Below are positions 24,576-35,076 of a stretch of DNA of 64,000 nt, piece by piece. Below the pieces are notes generated by a model. It saw only the letters and a program-made list of their open reading frames with translations, was not told the origin of the DNA and made no database searches. Every line of letters starts with the position of its first letter. Position 1 is the first letter of the stretch. Source of the stretch: CAJMNU01 sp905214855 (GTDB taxonomy: Bacteria > Bacillota > Clostridia > Lachnospirales > Lachnospiraceae); contig CALADM010000005.1 of NCBI GenBank assembly GCA_937890595.1, forward strand, positions 27,372 to 91,371, read 5' to 3'. The translations under genes were made by a program, and so were the position numbers.

Positions 24576-26350
24576 GTTCTTTTTTCCATACGTTTCTCAT
24601 CCACATACACATCCACACATTTCTGCTTTTCCACATCAATAAGACCATATGTATTTAAGCGAAGTTTTGGGATTACGGGAAGACTTACAAATGCCAGCGT
24701 CATAAATGGATCGATTTCTTCCGGAATCCCCATTTTTCTAAGTTGTGCTTTCAAGGACTCCAATCCTTCATCTACCCATTCCAAGGATTGATCGCTCATA
24801 AGTCCTGCGATCGGAAGGGGAAGGCTGCCTAAAATCTCTCCATCTGCCACAACCGCTAAACCGCCTCCATTTTTCTTTACACATTGCCCTGCCAATGCCA
24901 TATCCCTATCATTCGTTCCTGCTATGATTAAATTATGGGAATCATGGGCAATACTGGATGCCACTGCACCATATTTCAGTCCATATCCCTTTAAAAAACC
25001 AATTCCAATATGCCCTGTATTCTTATGACGTTCCGCCACTGCCAGTTTGACCACATCCTGTTTCGGATCTCCCTCGTAATTCTCTCCTTCTTTAGATGTA
25101 ATCTTTACATACTCTTCTTTTGTCAAAAGTTCATGTGGTATCAACGATATTGTTCTTACCAAAGACCCTCTTATAGGAAAATGCAGCATTTCTTCTGTTA
25201 ATTCAGGCATATGGAAAGAATCCATCACCCGTTTTCTTTCCTCTTCACTGAACAAAACAGATTTCCTTTCTTCTAATACATGCCCATTTTCTGCTGCTAA
25301 TCTTCCATCCTTATATACACCACGGATCTCAAAATTTTCTAAATCAGATACTATCACAAGATCAGCCCGATATCCCGGAGCTACTGCACCTCTATCAAAA
25401 AGTTCAAAATATTGTGCTGCATGAAAACTTCCCATCTTCACTGCCTTAATCGGATCTGCTCCCAGATGAACAGCCTTCTTGATGATCGCATCAATATGTC
25501 CTAAATGAAGCAGATCGTTAGGATGCTTATCATCTGTCACAAGCATAGCTCGATCACAGTATGGGGCTTGAAACAGTCCCATCAATGCCTCCAGATTATG
25601 TGCTGCTGTTCCCTCACGAATCATGATCCACTGCCCACGTCTCATCTTTTCCATTGCCTCTGCCTCACAAGAACACTCATGGTCTGATCGAACCCCAGCT
25701 GTCACATAGGCATTTAACTCTTTCCCTGATAAAAATGGTGCATGACCATCGATACGTTTCTCCCAGTTTCTTGCCTGTTCTAACTTATCCATTGTAGATT
25801 TTTCTGCACAGATCACACTTCCTGCATCCATCACCTCAGCCAACCCTAACACTCTTGGATTCTGATAAAAATATTCCAAATCCTGTGCAAGAAGTTTTGC
25901 GCCAGACTCATCTAACTCAGTAGCCGGAACACAGGATGGCATCATAAAAAATACATCCATACACAAGTTTTCCGTCTCTGACAGCATATACTGGATTCCT
26001 TCCGTTCCTGCTACATTCGCAATCTCATGTGGATCTGTCACAACTGCTGTAGTACCATGAGGCAGAACTGCCTTTTCAAATTCTCGTGGTGTCACCATAG
26101 AGCTTTCTAAATGGATATGTCCATCAATCAGTCCCGGACAAACCACTGCACCACAAAGATCCACCTCTTTTTCCCCATCATATTCACCGATTCCTACGAT
26201 CCTATTACCATGGATCGCAATATCTCCTTCTTCCACTTCCTCTGTAAATACATTCACGATCTTTGCATGTTTCAAAACAAATTCTGCTTTTTTTCTTCCA
26301 CTTGCCGCATCCTCTAACCTCTGAAAATCCATCTCTCTTTTTTCTACCAC
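24572..26350 (-). CDS. ade: Adenine deaminase
   Basis: Hydrolyses adenine to hypoxanthine and ammonia (purine salvage). Amidohydrolase of 592 residues, normal for the family, with CPGLIDGHIHLESSMVTPREFE (metal-binding HxH), TAVVTDPHEIANVAG, and a C-terminal domain with IGIGFLKGYGLKYGAVASSIAHDSHNLI. I place the start at GTG 26350 because AGGAG is 7 bases upstream; ATG 26332 has a poor site, and the frame stays open to 26467. It is the last gene before the promoter of the CNNM unit. Confidence 0.92.
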   Translation of the reverse strand: MVEKREMDFQRLEDAASGRKKAEFVLKHAKIVNVFTEEVEEGDIAIHGNRIVGIGEYDGEKEVDLCGAVVCPGLIDGHIHLESSMVTPREFEKAVLPHGTTAVVTDPHEIANVAGTEGIQYMLSETENLCMDVFFMMPSCVPATELDESGAKLLAQDLEYFYQNPRVLGLAEVMDAGSVICAEKSTMDKLEQARNWEKRIDGHAPFLSGKELNAYVTAGVRSDHECSCEAEAMEKMRRGQWIMIREGTAAHNLEALMGLFQAPYCDRAMLVTDDKHPNDLLHLGHIDAIIKKAVHLGADPIKAVKMGSFHAAQYFELFDRGAVAPGYRADLVIVSDLENFEIRGVYKDGRLAAENGHVLEERKSVLFSEEERKRVMDSFHMPELTEEMLHFPIRGSLVRTISLIPHELLTKEEYVKITSKEGENYEGDPKQDVVKLAVAERHKNTGHIGIGFLKGYGLKYGAVASSIAHDSHNLIIAGTNDRDMALAGQCVKKNGGGLAVVADGEILGSLPLPIAGLMSDQSLEWVDEGLESLKAQLRKMGIPEEIDPFMTLAFVSLPVIPKLRLNTYGLIDVEKQKCVDVYVDEKRMEKRT

Positions 26351-26485
26351 ACCACCACTCCTCTCTTCAATTGTTACAACATCTTTATTCCTATGCTGCC
26401 GATATCCCAAAGATGATTGATTTGGCAGCTTTTTCTGTTTATACAAAAAGGGATTCAGCAAAATCACTGAACCCCCCTTACGATC

Positions 26486-26523
26486 AAAACGTCTCCTGCA
26501 TCTTACTGGCTAAGACGATTTTA
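26486..26523. terminator. Terminator downstream of ppdK
   Basis: AAAACGTCT and AGACGATTTT arms around a 20-base loop, between the ppdK stop and the adenine deaminase start. Confidence 0.65.
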
Positions 26524-26543
26524 TAACCATCTATATAATCTTA

Positions 26544-29177
26544 TTATTTCTCTTTTGGAAAATGGATAGCTGCCTGTGCTGCTGCCAAACGTGCGATCGG
26601 TACACGGAATGGAGAACAGGATACATAGGTCAGACCTACTTTGTGGCAGAACTCTACAGAAGACGGATCTCCACCATGCTCACCACAGATACCTAACTTG
26701 ATGTCAGGTCTGGTCTTACGTCCTTTTTCTACAGCCATCTGTACCAGCTGACCTACACCAGTCTGATCCAGTCTAGCAAATGGATCGGATTCGTAAATCT
26801 TTGCCTTATAGTATGCATCCAGGAACTTACCAGCATCATCACGAGAGAAACCAAATGTCATCTGTGTCAGGTCGTTTGTTCCGAAGGAGAAGAATTCTGC
26901 TTCTTCTGCGATTGCATCTGCTGTAAGAGCAGCACGAGGAATCTCGATCATAGTACCAATATGGTATGCAATATCAGAATTCTTTTCTGCCTTAACCTGC
27001 TCAGCAACTTCTACTACAACATCCTTAACATATTTCAGCTCTTTCTTCTCGCCAACTAATGGGATCATGATCTCTGGAACGATATCATAACCACACTCTT
27101 CCTTAACTTCGATCGCAGCTTCCATAACAGCTCTTGTCTGCATCTTTGCGATCTCTGGATATGTTACAGCAAGACGGCATCCACGATGACCCATCATTGG
27201 GTTGAACTCATGAAGCTCATCACATGTTGCTTTTACCTTCTCAACAGTCAGACCCATATCTTCAGCCAGAGCCTTGATATCTTCCTCGCTGGTTGGTACA
27301 AACTCATGCAGCGGCGGATCCAAATAACGAACTGTCATTGGTCTTCCCTCAAGAGCCTTATACATCGCCTTAAAGTCAGCTTTCTGGAATGGAAGAAGTT
27401 CATTTAAAGCAGCCTCTCTTGCTTCAACAGTCTCAGAAAGAATCATCTTACGGATCTTCGGAATTCTCTCCGGATCAAAGAACATATGCTCTGTACGGCA
27501 CAGACCAATACCCTGAGCACCCAGTTTTACTGCATTCAGTGTATCTGCTGGTGTATCTGCATTGGTGCGAACCTGAAGAGTTCTAAACTCATCTGCCCAC
27601 TCCATGATACGTCCAAAGTTACCGCTTACAGAAGCCTCTACTGTCTTAATGTCACCTTTATAAATATTTCCTGTACTTCCGTCCAGAGAAATGTAATCTC
27701 CTTCTACGAATGTATATCCACCAAGTTCAAATTTCTTCTCTTCCTCATTGATCTTGATCTCACCACATCCAGATACACAGCAAGTTCCCATACCACGGGC
27801 AACTACTGCTGCATGAGATGTCATACCACCACGAACAGTCAAAATACCCTCAGCCGCATGCATACCCTCGATATCTTCTGGGGATGTCTCAAGACGAACC
27901 AGAATAACTCTCTCACCTTTCTCGTGGGCAGCCTTTGCTTCATCTGCTGTAAAGTAAACCTTACCAGCAGCAGCACCTGGAGATGCCGGAAGAGCAGATC
28001 CAATTACTTCGCCTTCCTTTAATGCTTTTGTATCAAATGTCGGATGCAGCAGCTGATCTAAGGATTTTGCCTCGATTCTGCATACTGCCTCTGCTGGTGT
28101 GATCTTTCCTTCATCTACCAGATCACAAGCAATGTTGATAGCAGCCGGAGCAGTTCTCTTTCCATTACGTGTCTGCAAGAAATACAGTTTTCCTTCCTGA
28201 ATTGTAAACTCCATATCCTGCATATCACGGTAATGATCTTCCAGTTTCATAGCCAGTTCCATAAACTCTTTATAGCACTCTGGCAGATCCTCAGCCAGTT
28301 TACTGATTGGCTGTGGTGTACGAACACCAGCAACAACGTCCTCACCCTGTGCATTGATCAGGTACTCACCATAAATACCTTTCTCACCTGTAGATGGATT
28401 ACGTGTAAATGCTACACCTGTACCGGAAGTATTGCCCATATTTCCGAATACCATCGCCTGTACGTTAACCGCAGTACCCCAATCACCTGGGATATCATTC
28501 ATACGACGATACACAATAGCACGAGGATTATCCCAAGAACGGAATACTGCCTTTACAGCCTCCATCAGCTGTACCTTTGGCTCCTGTGGGAAGTCTTCCC
28601 CATTCATCTTCTCTTTATAAACAGCTTTAAAACGAACAATCAATTCTTTAAGATCATCTGCTGTCAGCTCCGTATCATAATGAACGCCTTTCTCTTCTTT
28701 CATCTCATCGATGATCTTCTCAAAGAAAGACTTCGGTACTTCCATAACAACATCTGAGAACATCTGAATAAATCTTCTGTAAGAATCATATGCAAATCTT
28801 GGATTGCCGGTCTTTTTTGCAAAACCTTCTACTGCCACATCGTTCAATCCCAGATTCAGGATAGTATCCATCATACCTGGCATGGATGCTCTTGCACCAG
28901 AACGTACAGAAACCAGAAGCGGATCTTCTGTATCACCAAATTTTTTGCCCTGAATCTCCTCTAATTTTGCCAGAGCATCAAAAATCTGTGACTGAATCTC
29001 TTCTGTAATCTGTCTGCCACTCTCATAATAATCTGTACAAGCCTCTGTTGTAACTGTAAACCCCTGTGGAATCGGCAGTCCTAAGTTAGTCATCTCAGCT
29101 AAGTTAGCGCCCTTACCACCTAACAGGTTTCTCATATCGGCATTGCCTTCTTTGAACAAATAAACCCACTTTGCCAT
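26544..29177 (-). CDS. ppdK: Pyruvate, phosphate dikinase
   Basis: Interconverts pyruvate + ATP + Pi and PEP + AMP + PPi, an important reversible glycolytic step in anaerobes. 877 residues, full length. Order: N-terminal nucleotide-binding domain (LGGKGANLAEMTNLGLPIPQGF), the swivelling phosphohistidine domain with GGMTSHAAVVARGMG (catalytic His near residue 455), and the PEP/pyruvate barrel with FGTNDLTQMTFGFSRDD and GICGEHGGDP (catalytic Cys near 830). ATG 29177 has AGGAGG 10 bases upstream. The promoter is at 29395-29422, giving a leader of about 210 bases. Confidence 0.96.
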   Translation of the reverse strand: MAKWVYLFKEGNADMRNLLGGKGANLAEMTNLGLPIPQGFTVTTEACTDYYESGRQITEEIQSQIFDALAKLEEIQGKKFGDTEDPLLVSVRSGARASMPGMMDTILNLGLNDVAVEGFAKKTGNPRFAYDSYRRFIQMFSDVVMEVPKSFFEKIIDEMKEEKGVHYDTELTADDLKELIVRFKAVYKEKMNGEDFPQEPKVQLMEAVKAVFRSWDNPRAIVYRRMNDIPGDWGTAVNVQAMVFGNMGNTSGTGVAFTRNPSTGEKGIYGEYLINAQGEDVVAGVRTPQPISKLAEDLPECYKEFMELAMKLEDHYRDMQDMEFTIQEGKLYFLQTRNGKRTAPAAINIACDLVDEGKITPAEAVCRIEAKSLDQLLHPTFDTKALKEGEVIGSALPASPGAAAGKVYFTADEAKAAHEKGERVILVRLETSPEDIEGMHAAEGILTVRGGMTSHAAVVARGMGTCCVSGCGEIKINEEEKKFELGGYTFVEGDYISLDGSTGNIYKGDIKTVEASVSGNFGRIMEWADEFRTLQVRTNADTPADTLNAVKLGAQGIGLCRTEHMFFDPERIPKIRKMILSETVEAREAALNELLPFQKADFKAMYKALEGRPMTVRYLDPPLHEFVPTSEEDIKALAEDMGLTVEKVKATCDELHEFNPMMGHRGCRLAVTYPEIAKMQTRAVMEAAIEVKEECGYDIVPEIMIPLVGEKKELKYVKDVVVEVAEQVKAEKNSDIAYHIGTMIEIPRAALTADAIAEEAEFFSFGTNDLTQMTFGFSRDDAGKFLDAYYKAKIYESDPFARLDQTGVGQLVQMAVEKGRKTRPDIKLGICGEHGGDPSSVEFCHKVGLTYVSCSPFRVPIARLAAAQAAIHFPKEK

Positions 29178-29394
29178 AAGTATTTTTCCTCCTACACTTT
29201 GAGGGAACTCCCCCAAACACTTATCTTACAGATATACCCTATCTGTTTTCTGATATCACACCAAAACATAGCCTGCTTCTGCCATCGGCATCCGCCGTGC
29301 ATCTCCAATCTCTCTTAAAAGCGGATCACACCTTTTCAATAGGCATTTCCTCTTCTCTCCTCTAAGATTGTCGTTGATGTAATATCTGACGATT

Positions 29395-29422
29395 ATTATA
29401 CCATAATTCTTGTTCTAGTAAA
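29395..29422 (-). promoter_or_regulatory. Promoter of ppdK with long leader
   Basis: On the minus strand TTTACT (29417-29422), 16 bases, TATAAT (29395-29400). The leader 29178-29388 holds an ATCCGC/GCGGAT long-range pair and a 6-codon ORF (MPIEKV) behind a GAGGAGAGAAGAGG purine tract. No known riboswitch was recognised. Confidence 0.65.
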
Positions 29423-29477
29423 GGGTCAAATTGCAGTTTTTTGAAAAAAAATTGTACAAAATGTTGTAAAATCTCTT

Positions 29478-29491
29478 TGAAAGCGCTTTCA
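29478..29491. promoter_or_regulatory. Perfectly palindromic cre site upstream of ppdK
   Basis: TGAAAGCGCTTTCA equals the symmetric form of the CcpA cre consensus. It is about 56 bases upstream of the ppdK -35 and flanked by TGTAAAAT and ATTTTACA arms. The upstream position could mean activation of ppdK by CcpA (inference). Confidence 0.75.
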
Positions 29492-29560
29492 TTTTACATC
29501 ATTATTCATATATGCGGTTGCAATTCGTATATACGACTATTCATTTTGACATTTTTCTTT

Positions 29561-32470
29561 TTATTTTCCCTTCAAACGACTTCTTCCTCTTTTTTTCGTA
29601 TCCGCCTTTCTAGTATCAGATGCTTCCCGTGTTCTCTTCACCGATAGCAATCCACACTCTCTCAATGTATTTTGTTTGATTTTTTTCTTCCTGCCCCTGC
29701 TGCGATTATTTGGGTCTGTTTTATTTTTTTGTATGTTATATTTTTCCATTTTTGATCTTTTTTTATTCACATATAAAACTGACCACAAAAAAATCAGCAA
29801 AGAAGCTACTGTGATCATTGCCCCTGTGATAAGACCAGGTGTGCGATACACCATATCAACAACATGATGTCCCTCATTCAAAAAAATTCCCATATACATT
29901 CCATTGCATTTTCTCACAGGCACTCTTTTCCCATCTACTTTTGCCTTCCATCCACTGCTATATGGCATACTAACACATAGGAAACGATCTGAAGACACAG
30001 TAATCTCTCCTTTTATCTGATTTCCCTGCAAAGTCGTATTCATATTTTCTTTTTTGAGTTCCTGTGCCTGTCTGCCAAATGTTTCTGTTGGAAGAGCATA
30101 TATTTTTATATCATCCAGATGAAATGTTCCTGAAAATGGAATCGAAAGTTTCGCACTTTGACAGGTATCCATTCCGTTTCCAACAGCAACAAGATAATTT
30201 TTAAACTTTCCATCCCAAACGCTTAAATCAGAAGTAACATATATTTTCTTTCCTTCTTTTTCTTTTGGATCTGCAAAAAAATATATCAGTTCCTTTCCTG
30301 AACCATCTGTGTCGAAATTGCAGACTCTAAGATAAATCTCTGCGTTTTCTATGCCTTCCCACTCCAAAAGCAGGGTTCCTCCACCTTCTCCTACCTGAAG
30401 TGTCCCATTTTCTCTGTTCCATATAATATTGTCAGATTCTGTCAAAGTATAGGCGATCTCCTGCTCCTCAAACAGTAACATATCTCTCTTTGTGAGAAGT
30501 TTCTCTTCACTCTCACCAATCTCATCCAGAACAGCCGCCTGCATCATTGCCTGCTGTTTCTGTAATGCACTTAGATCATTCCATTCTTCTCTTGAAAGTA
30601 TCTTCTGATATGTATATCCTAATGGCATTGCATAAGATGTTTCATACAAGATCCCATCTCCATTTTCTATCTTTTTCTCATATCCAAATGGAATCTGCAT
30701 GCTGCTATCTGCCTCTGTGGCAAAATACCGCACAGATGCCAGACTCATCATAGAAGGTCTGTCTCCCATTCCATTATACCAATTTGGAAACTTAGAATCC
30801 GGATTTTCCAGACTTTTCATATACTCATAAACATCTTTACTCACAATACTAAAAAATGGGTTTGTTCCATAAATTCCGTTCAGCATCCCATAATTTGCTT
30901 CACTGATCGTATCCCCTTCTACTCTGTAAAATCCGCCCTTTTCCATCTCCTCTTTCATTTTTGCTTCCATAGGTTTTGTCATACTCTCCCACGCTGTACC
31001 AGAAAGCTGAAATTCATCTGTATAATGCATTCCCTCTTCTGCATACAGCCATGTAGATGACATGATACTTCCATACACAACACAGCCTAACATTCCTGCC
31101 TGACATAAAGGAATCCAGATCTGTCTCCCTCTTCTCTTTCTCACAGCAACGCTCACTGCCAAGAGACAGAGACTCACAATAACAATAACTGCTGTTTCTG
31201 TCACTCTGTCTTTTTCTGCCTGATAGAAAATGCATGCCATTCCCAAGAAAAAAGCATACAATCCAATCCTTTTTGGAGAAATTTCGTGTATTTTTTCAAC
31301 CCCACGTGCCACAAGAAGAGCCACACAAAAACTGTACCCATATAGCCAGCGATGACTTACATAACTCAATCCATTCATCACATATCCCCCCAAAGGAATC
31401 CAAAGGATCAATGTAAGGATCAAACACCACCACCCAAGCCATCTGTCCTCCCTTTTTTTCTGGAACACATGCAAAAAGCCAAGAAAGAACACAGGCGAAT
31501 ATCCTAATACACACCAATAGCTTGCTGTATATTCTGGGAAAAAATAACCTGTCCAAAGTTCTTTATAAAATTCAGATGGATAGGCATACCAGGTATTGGA
31601 AAATCCAGATACCACTTCTCCTCTTGCATTATTCCAGAAAGCAAGAATATTAGGCAGCAAAAACAGGCTTCCCATACCAATTCCCAATAGATACCATCCA
31701 ATCCCAGCGCCTAATCTGCCCCAAAACTCCCTTTTCCATGTCTCTCCATAAAGTGAAACAAAGCGTACCACTGCATAGAGGAAAATCAAAATCGTCAGCA
31801 TATATAAAAAATAAAAATTACTACAGGCTGCAATCCCAACCATAACGCTTAAAATCCAGCCCTTTTGTTTTCTGAGAACCTGCTCTGCTCCAATACAAAG
31901 AACAGGAAAGTAAATCATAGAATTCATAAAATAAGGATGACGTACTCCCGTATATAAAGCAAATCCGCAAAAACAATATGCGATTGCTCCCACCAGCGTC
32001 GCACAATGCCAGGAACATGTCATTTTTCGTCTATCCTGTTTCATATAAAAACAGTAACCACCAAAAGATAATCCTGCAAGATAATAACGCAAAATTGCCA
32101 GAATGTTATAACAGATTTCCATATTTTCCCCAGAGAAAAATATAGCCAACACCTCCAGCGGATCTCCAAATCCATAATGATTTAAACTTGTAAAAACATC
32201 AAATCCAAGTCCTACCGAAGCATCCACCATAGGAAGAGACCACTTCCCTGAAAATAAATTTTGAAAGAATTCTCTCCAATATTGGCTATAATATACCATA
32301 GCAGTATATGTTTGATACAGCCCATCATACCCCCAGATCAAACTTCTCTGCTCCTTATAAAAAGGATGCCAGATCACTGCACCAGCTGCCAGAAAAAGCA
32401 GCGTGTAAAGTAAGCTCCACCACCCAAATATCTCCCATTTTTTTCTTTTCCTGCTTTTACTCTGTTCCAT
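29561..32470 (-). CDS. YfhO family polytopic membrane protein
   Basis: A 969-residue protein with about 12 N-terminal membrane segments, a large extracytoplasmic region (about residues 460-870) and one C-terminal membrane segment followed by a basic cytoplasmic tail (KKRSKMEKY... RSRGRKKK). Motifs typical of YfhO/CsbB-associated proteins are IWGYDGLYQTYT after the first membrane helix, and a C-terminal RFLCVSMPYSSGWKAKVDGKRVPVRKCNG domain. The family is needed for sugar decoration of lipoteichoic acid or related polymers in Bacillus/Listeria. Start ATG 32470 is chosen for GGGGAG 12 bases upstream; ATG 32521 is possible. Confidence 0.88.
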   Translation of the reverse strand: MEQSKSRKRKKWEIFGWWSLLYTLLFLAAGAVIWHPFYKEQRSLIWGYDGLYQTYTAMVYYSQYWREFFQNLFSGKWSLPMVDASVGLGFDVFTSLNHYGFGDPLEVLAIFFSGENMEICYNILAILRYYLAGLSFGGYCFYMKQDRRKMTCSWHCATLVGAIAYCFCGFALYTGVRHPYFMNSMIYFPVLCIGAEQVLRKQKGWILSVMVGIAACSNFYFLYMLTILIFLYAVVRFVSLYGETWKREFWGRLGAGIGWYLLGIGMGSLFLLPNILAFWNNARGEVVSGFSNTWYAYPSEFYKELWTGYFFPEYTASYWCVLGYSPVFFLGFLHVFQKKREDRWLGWWCLILTLILWIPLGGYVMNGLSYVSHRWLYGYSFCVALLVARGVEKIHEISPKRIGLYAFFLGMACIFYQAEKDRVTETAVIVIVSLCLLAVSVAVRKRRGRQIWIPLCQAGMLGCVVYGSIMSSTWLYAEEGMHYTDEFQLSGTAWESMTKPMEAKMKEEMEKGGFYRVEGDTISEANYGMLNGIYGTNPFFSIVSKDVYEYMKSLENPDSKFPNWYNGMGDRPSMMSLASVRYFATEADSSMQIPFGYEKKIENGDGILYETSYAMPLGYTYQKILSREEWNDLSALQKQQAMMQAAVLDEIGESEEKLLTKRDMLLFEEQEIAYTLTESDNIIWNRENGTLQVGEGGGTLLLEWEGIENAEIYLRVCNFDTDGSGKELIYFFADPKEKEGKKIYVTSDLSVWDGKFKNYLVAVGNGMDTCQSAKLSIPFSGTFHLDDIKIYALPTETFGRQAQELKKENMNTTLQGNQIKGEITVSSDRFLCVSMPYSSGWKAKVDGKRVPVRKCNGMYMGIFLNEGHHVVDMVYRTPGLITGAMITVASLLIFLWSVLYVNKKRSKMEKYNIQKNKTDPNNRSRGRKKKIKQNTLRECGLLSVKRTREASDTRKADTKKRGRSRLKGK

Positions 32471-32694
32471 CAAATAAAAAGCTCCCCTCTTCTTTTGTGA
32501 TCTATCTTTACATGTTACCATTATATTCTCATTTAAATCCAGTATAACACAGCTCTATCTTCGCAGAAACTACTTTTTTCCCATACAAAAACATGATATA
32601 CTACATTTTGCAGTGATCTTTATACGATTCCTTATACAAGCAATCGTACAAAGATTGCTATTGTACAAATTATAGATACTGTGAGGATATTTTT

Positions 32695-33750
32695 ATGCAA
32701 ACCACATCACGCCCCAGAAGGACAGAAATTGATGTTGCCAAGGGATTTACGCTTTTTCTCGTTGTTTTTGGTCATGTTTTAGAATCACATGGCACTCTTT
32801 TCAACTGGATTTTTACATTTCATATGCCTGCTTTCTTTTTCCTGTCCGGCATGACATTCCGCCCTGAAAAATATCAAGGTTATGGTCATTTTCTAAAAGA
32901 GAAGTGGAAAAAACGGATTCTTCCATACTTCATCATCACTCTGATCGGATTTTGTATCTGTATGATCCGACCATCCTATCGTCTACCTGTATTAGAAGAC
33001 GGATGGCGTTATCAGTTGACTTGGACCTTTTACTATGCACAGCCTAAAAATCTGTACATTGGACAGGTTTGGTTTCTTGTAGGGCTTTTTATGGCAGAAT
33101 TGATCGCATATACATGGTTTCGTCTCTTCCAGAACCGGTCTCTGTTGACACGCTGCTACAGTCTCCTTCTTCTTGCCATAATTGCTGTCAATATCCGAAA
33201 AATCGATCCATATCTTCCCATCATGGATCGTCTTCCATGGAAAATAGACACTGGTTTTGGTGCTGCGATTTTTGTTATCGCAGGTTGTTATGTAACCAAA
33301 TATCGAATTCTTGAGAAACTGCGTCCAGCAGCCGGTTTTCTTATTCCGATCTGCATTTGGTTTAGTTATTGGTTTGGCCCAAAATTATTTGGATATGTCA
33401 ACATCTGCGACTGTGTTTACTCCAAAGCTCCCTATTATTTTACAGCTGCATTCCTTGGGATCTCTGCTTTGACATTGACAGCATTGCTTTTTAAAAACAG
33501 CCGTTTCTGGCAATATTGCGGACGTTACTCACTTCCACTCTTTGCTTCTCAGACCTTCGCCATCTATCTGATCATTGAAGGAATTGCCGCTGTAACAGGA
33601 ATTACATACACACCTATGCATGATATTCCTGGAGATAAAGTCAGTCTGCTCATCAGCATTGCCGCTTTTGTGCTTATGTTACTTTTTATCTATCCATGGC
33701 ATCTTTTTAAAACATACCATTCAGATACCCGAAAAAAACGGCACTCTTAA
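32695..33750 (+). CDS. Acyltransferase 3 family membrane protein
   Basis: 351 residues, about ten membrane segments, with the family's N-terminal motif: RRTEIDVAKGFTLFLVVFGHVLESH (the conserved His after VxxGH) and FTFHMPAFFFLSGM. Such enzymes O-acetylate or succinylate surface polysaccharides or wall sugars. It is divergent from the YfhO gene, pointing to joint cell-surface glycopolymer modification (inference). GAGGA lies 8 bases before the ATG; AGCAATC/GATTGCT (32638-32658) is a small palindrome in the promoter region. Confidence 0.88.
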   Translation: MQTTSRPRRTEIDVAKGFTLFLVVFGHVLESHGTLFNWIFTFHMPAFFFLSGMTFRPEKYQGYGHFLKEKWKKRILPYFIITLIGFCICMIRPSYRLPVLEDGWRYQLTWTFYYAQPKNLYIGQVWFLVGLFMAELIAYTWFRLFQNRSLLTRCYSLLLLAIIAVNIRKIDPYLPIMDRLPWKIDTGFGAAIFVIAGCYVTKYRILEKLRPAAGFLIPICIWFSYWFGPKLFGYVNICDCVYSKAPYYFTAAFLGISALTLTALLFKNSRFWQYCGRYSLPLFASQTFAIYLIIEGIAAVTGITYTPMHDIPGDKVSLLISIAAFVLMLLFIYPWHLFKTYHSDTRKKRHS

Positions 33751-33780
33751 ATTAATCCTTTATAGTGAAAACTATGTTTT

Positions 33781-33820
33781 AAAAGCGGCAGAAACACATT
33801 TTGTGCTATCTGCCGCTTTT
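33781..33820. terminator. Bidirectional terminator between acyltransferase and AI-2E permease genes
   Basis: AAAAGCGGCAGA pairs perfectly with TCTGCCGCTTTT around a 16-base loop. Confidence 0.93.
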
Positions 33821-33862
33821 CTTTCTCTCTTCCTGATCTTTCTGTCACTTATTTTTTATTTT

Positions 33863-35017
33863 CTATTTATTATTCTCATCCTCTTCGCTGTATTCCTTTC
33901 CAAAACGGAATTTTTGGATCTCTTCAATCAGCATTGTCAGATTAGATAAAAATGAGTCAAACGCCCCATATTTATAAAAATTGATCAGGATAAGACCAAT
34001 GGGAACCGCCAGAATCATTCCTGCGATACCGTTGATCCGAAATCCCATATACAAAAATAACAAGGTGATCAAAGGATGTAAACCAAAAGAATCTCCCACA
34101 ATTTTAGGCTGTATCACCTGTCTTACAATCTGGGATACTGCATAAATGATGATCAAACCAATGGCAAATTCATATTCTCCAGAAAAAAATTTAATAGCCG
34201 CCCATGGGATCAATGCTGTTCCTGTTCCAAAAAATGGAAGAAAATCCAAGATAGATATTAAAATAGCAAACAGTGGTGCATAAGAAATCCTCAAAAGCCA
34301 AAAACCTACCGTCAAGATCAATGCCACTACAAACATGATCTTAAACTGAGCCATAAAATATCCGCCCACTACCTTTTTGATATCCATTTTCAAAAAATTG
34401 AAATATTTTTGAATGGATCTGGGCGCATATGTTTTAAAAATGGCAAGAATCCTGTCCCGCTCTGCAATAAACGAATAGGCTGAAAGGACAGTAATGACAG
34501 AATAAATAAAAGCATTTGGAATCTTTTTCGCTACATTGCCTGCCACTTCTACCGTAGGAGCTGCAATCTTTTTGACAACCTCTCCGATCGCACTTCCAAG
34601 ATTCTGTGTAAATGTTTCCAATGCTTCCTGAATCCCATTTGGAAGGAAACGGAGCAGATGTTCCAAGTTATTGGCAGCATTGCCAACTTCCTTTAAGACA
34701 ATGTCATATAACTCAGGCAAATCTTTAGTAAATTCTAACAACAGTGTTGAAACTCTGGAGACGATCAAATAAATTGCTGCGATCACCAGCGCCAAAGCTG
34801 CAATGATCACCACCATAGAACTGTGCTTTCGTACGATCTTCAGCTTTTTTTCCAAGAATTTTACAAGTGGATTTGCAATCATGGCAATGATCCAGCCAAT
34901 GACAAATGGCATAAAAAAGTTTAATACCTCTGGTCCTAGTGTAACCAAAAGTACCATCCATAAAATAGGTATCAAGATATTTACTATCATTCTGGCATAT
35001 TTCACTCTGTTCTGCAT
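33863..35017 (-). CDS. AI-2E family transporter (PerM/YtvI-like)
   Basis: 384-residue polytopic protein of the AI-2 exporter/PerM superfamily: N-terminal pair of membrane helices, an amphipathic central region, then helices with GYFMAQFKIMFVVALILTVGFWLL and the family motif DFLPFFGTGTALIPWAA followed by QPKIVGDSFGLHPLITLLFLYMGF. Members export signals, Na+ or unknown solutes; the true substrate is uncertain and the family name should not be over-read. ATG 35017 has AGGTGG 5 bases upstream. Confidence 0.88.
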   Translation of the reverse strand: MQNRVKYARMIVNILIPILWMVLLVTLGPEVLNFFMPFVIGWIIAMIANPLVKFLEKKLKIVRKHSSMVVIIAALALVIAAIYLIVSRVSTLLLEFTKDLPELYDIVLKEVGNAANNLEHLLRFLPNGIQEALETFTQNLGSAIGEVVKKIAAPTVEVAGNVAKKIPNAFIYSVITVLSAYSFIAERDRILAIFKTYAPRSIQKYFNFLKMDIKKVVGGYFMAQFKIMFVVALILTVGFWLLRISYAPLFAILISILDFLPFFGTGTALIPWAAIKFFSGEYEFAIGLIIIYAVSQIVRQVIQPKIVGDSFGLHPLITLLFLYMGFRINGIAGMILAVPIGLILINFYKYGAFDSFLSNLTMLIEEIQKFRFGKEYSEEDENNK

Positions 35018-35076
35018 GCCTACCACCTGCTTTCTTCTGCTTATCTGCTCATGCTGCCTTTTATCCTAAATAGGTC

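Noticed and set aside
29178..29390. T-box or known riboswitch in the ppdK leader
   Set aside because: No T-box antiterminator (AGGGTGGNACCGCG) or other recognised core is present.
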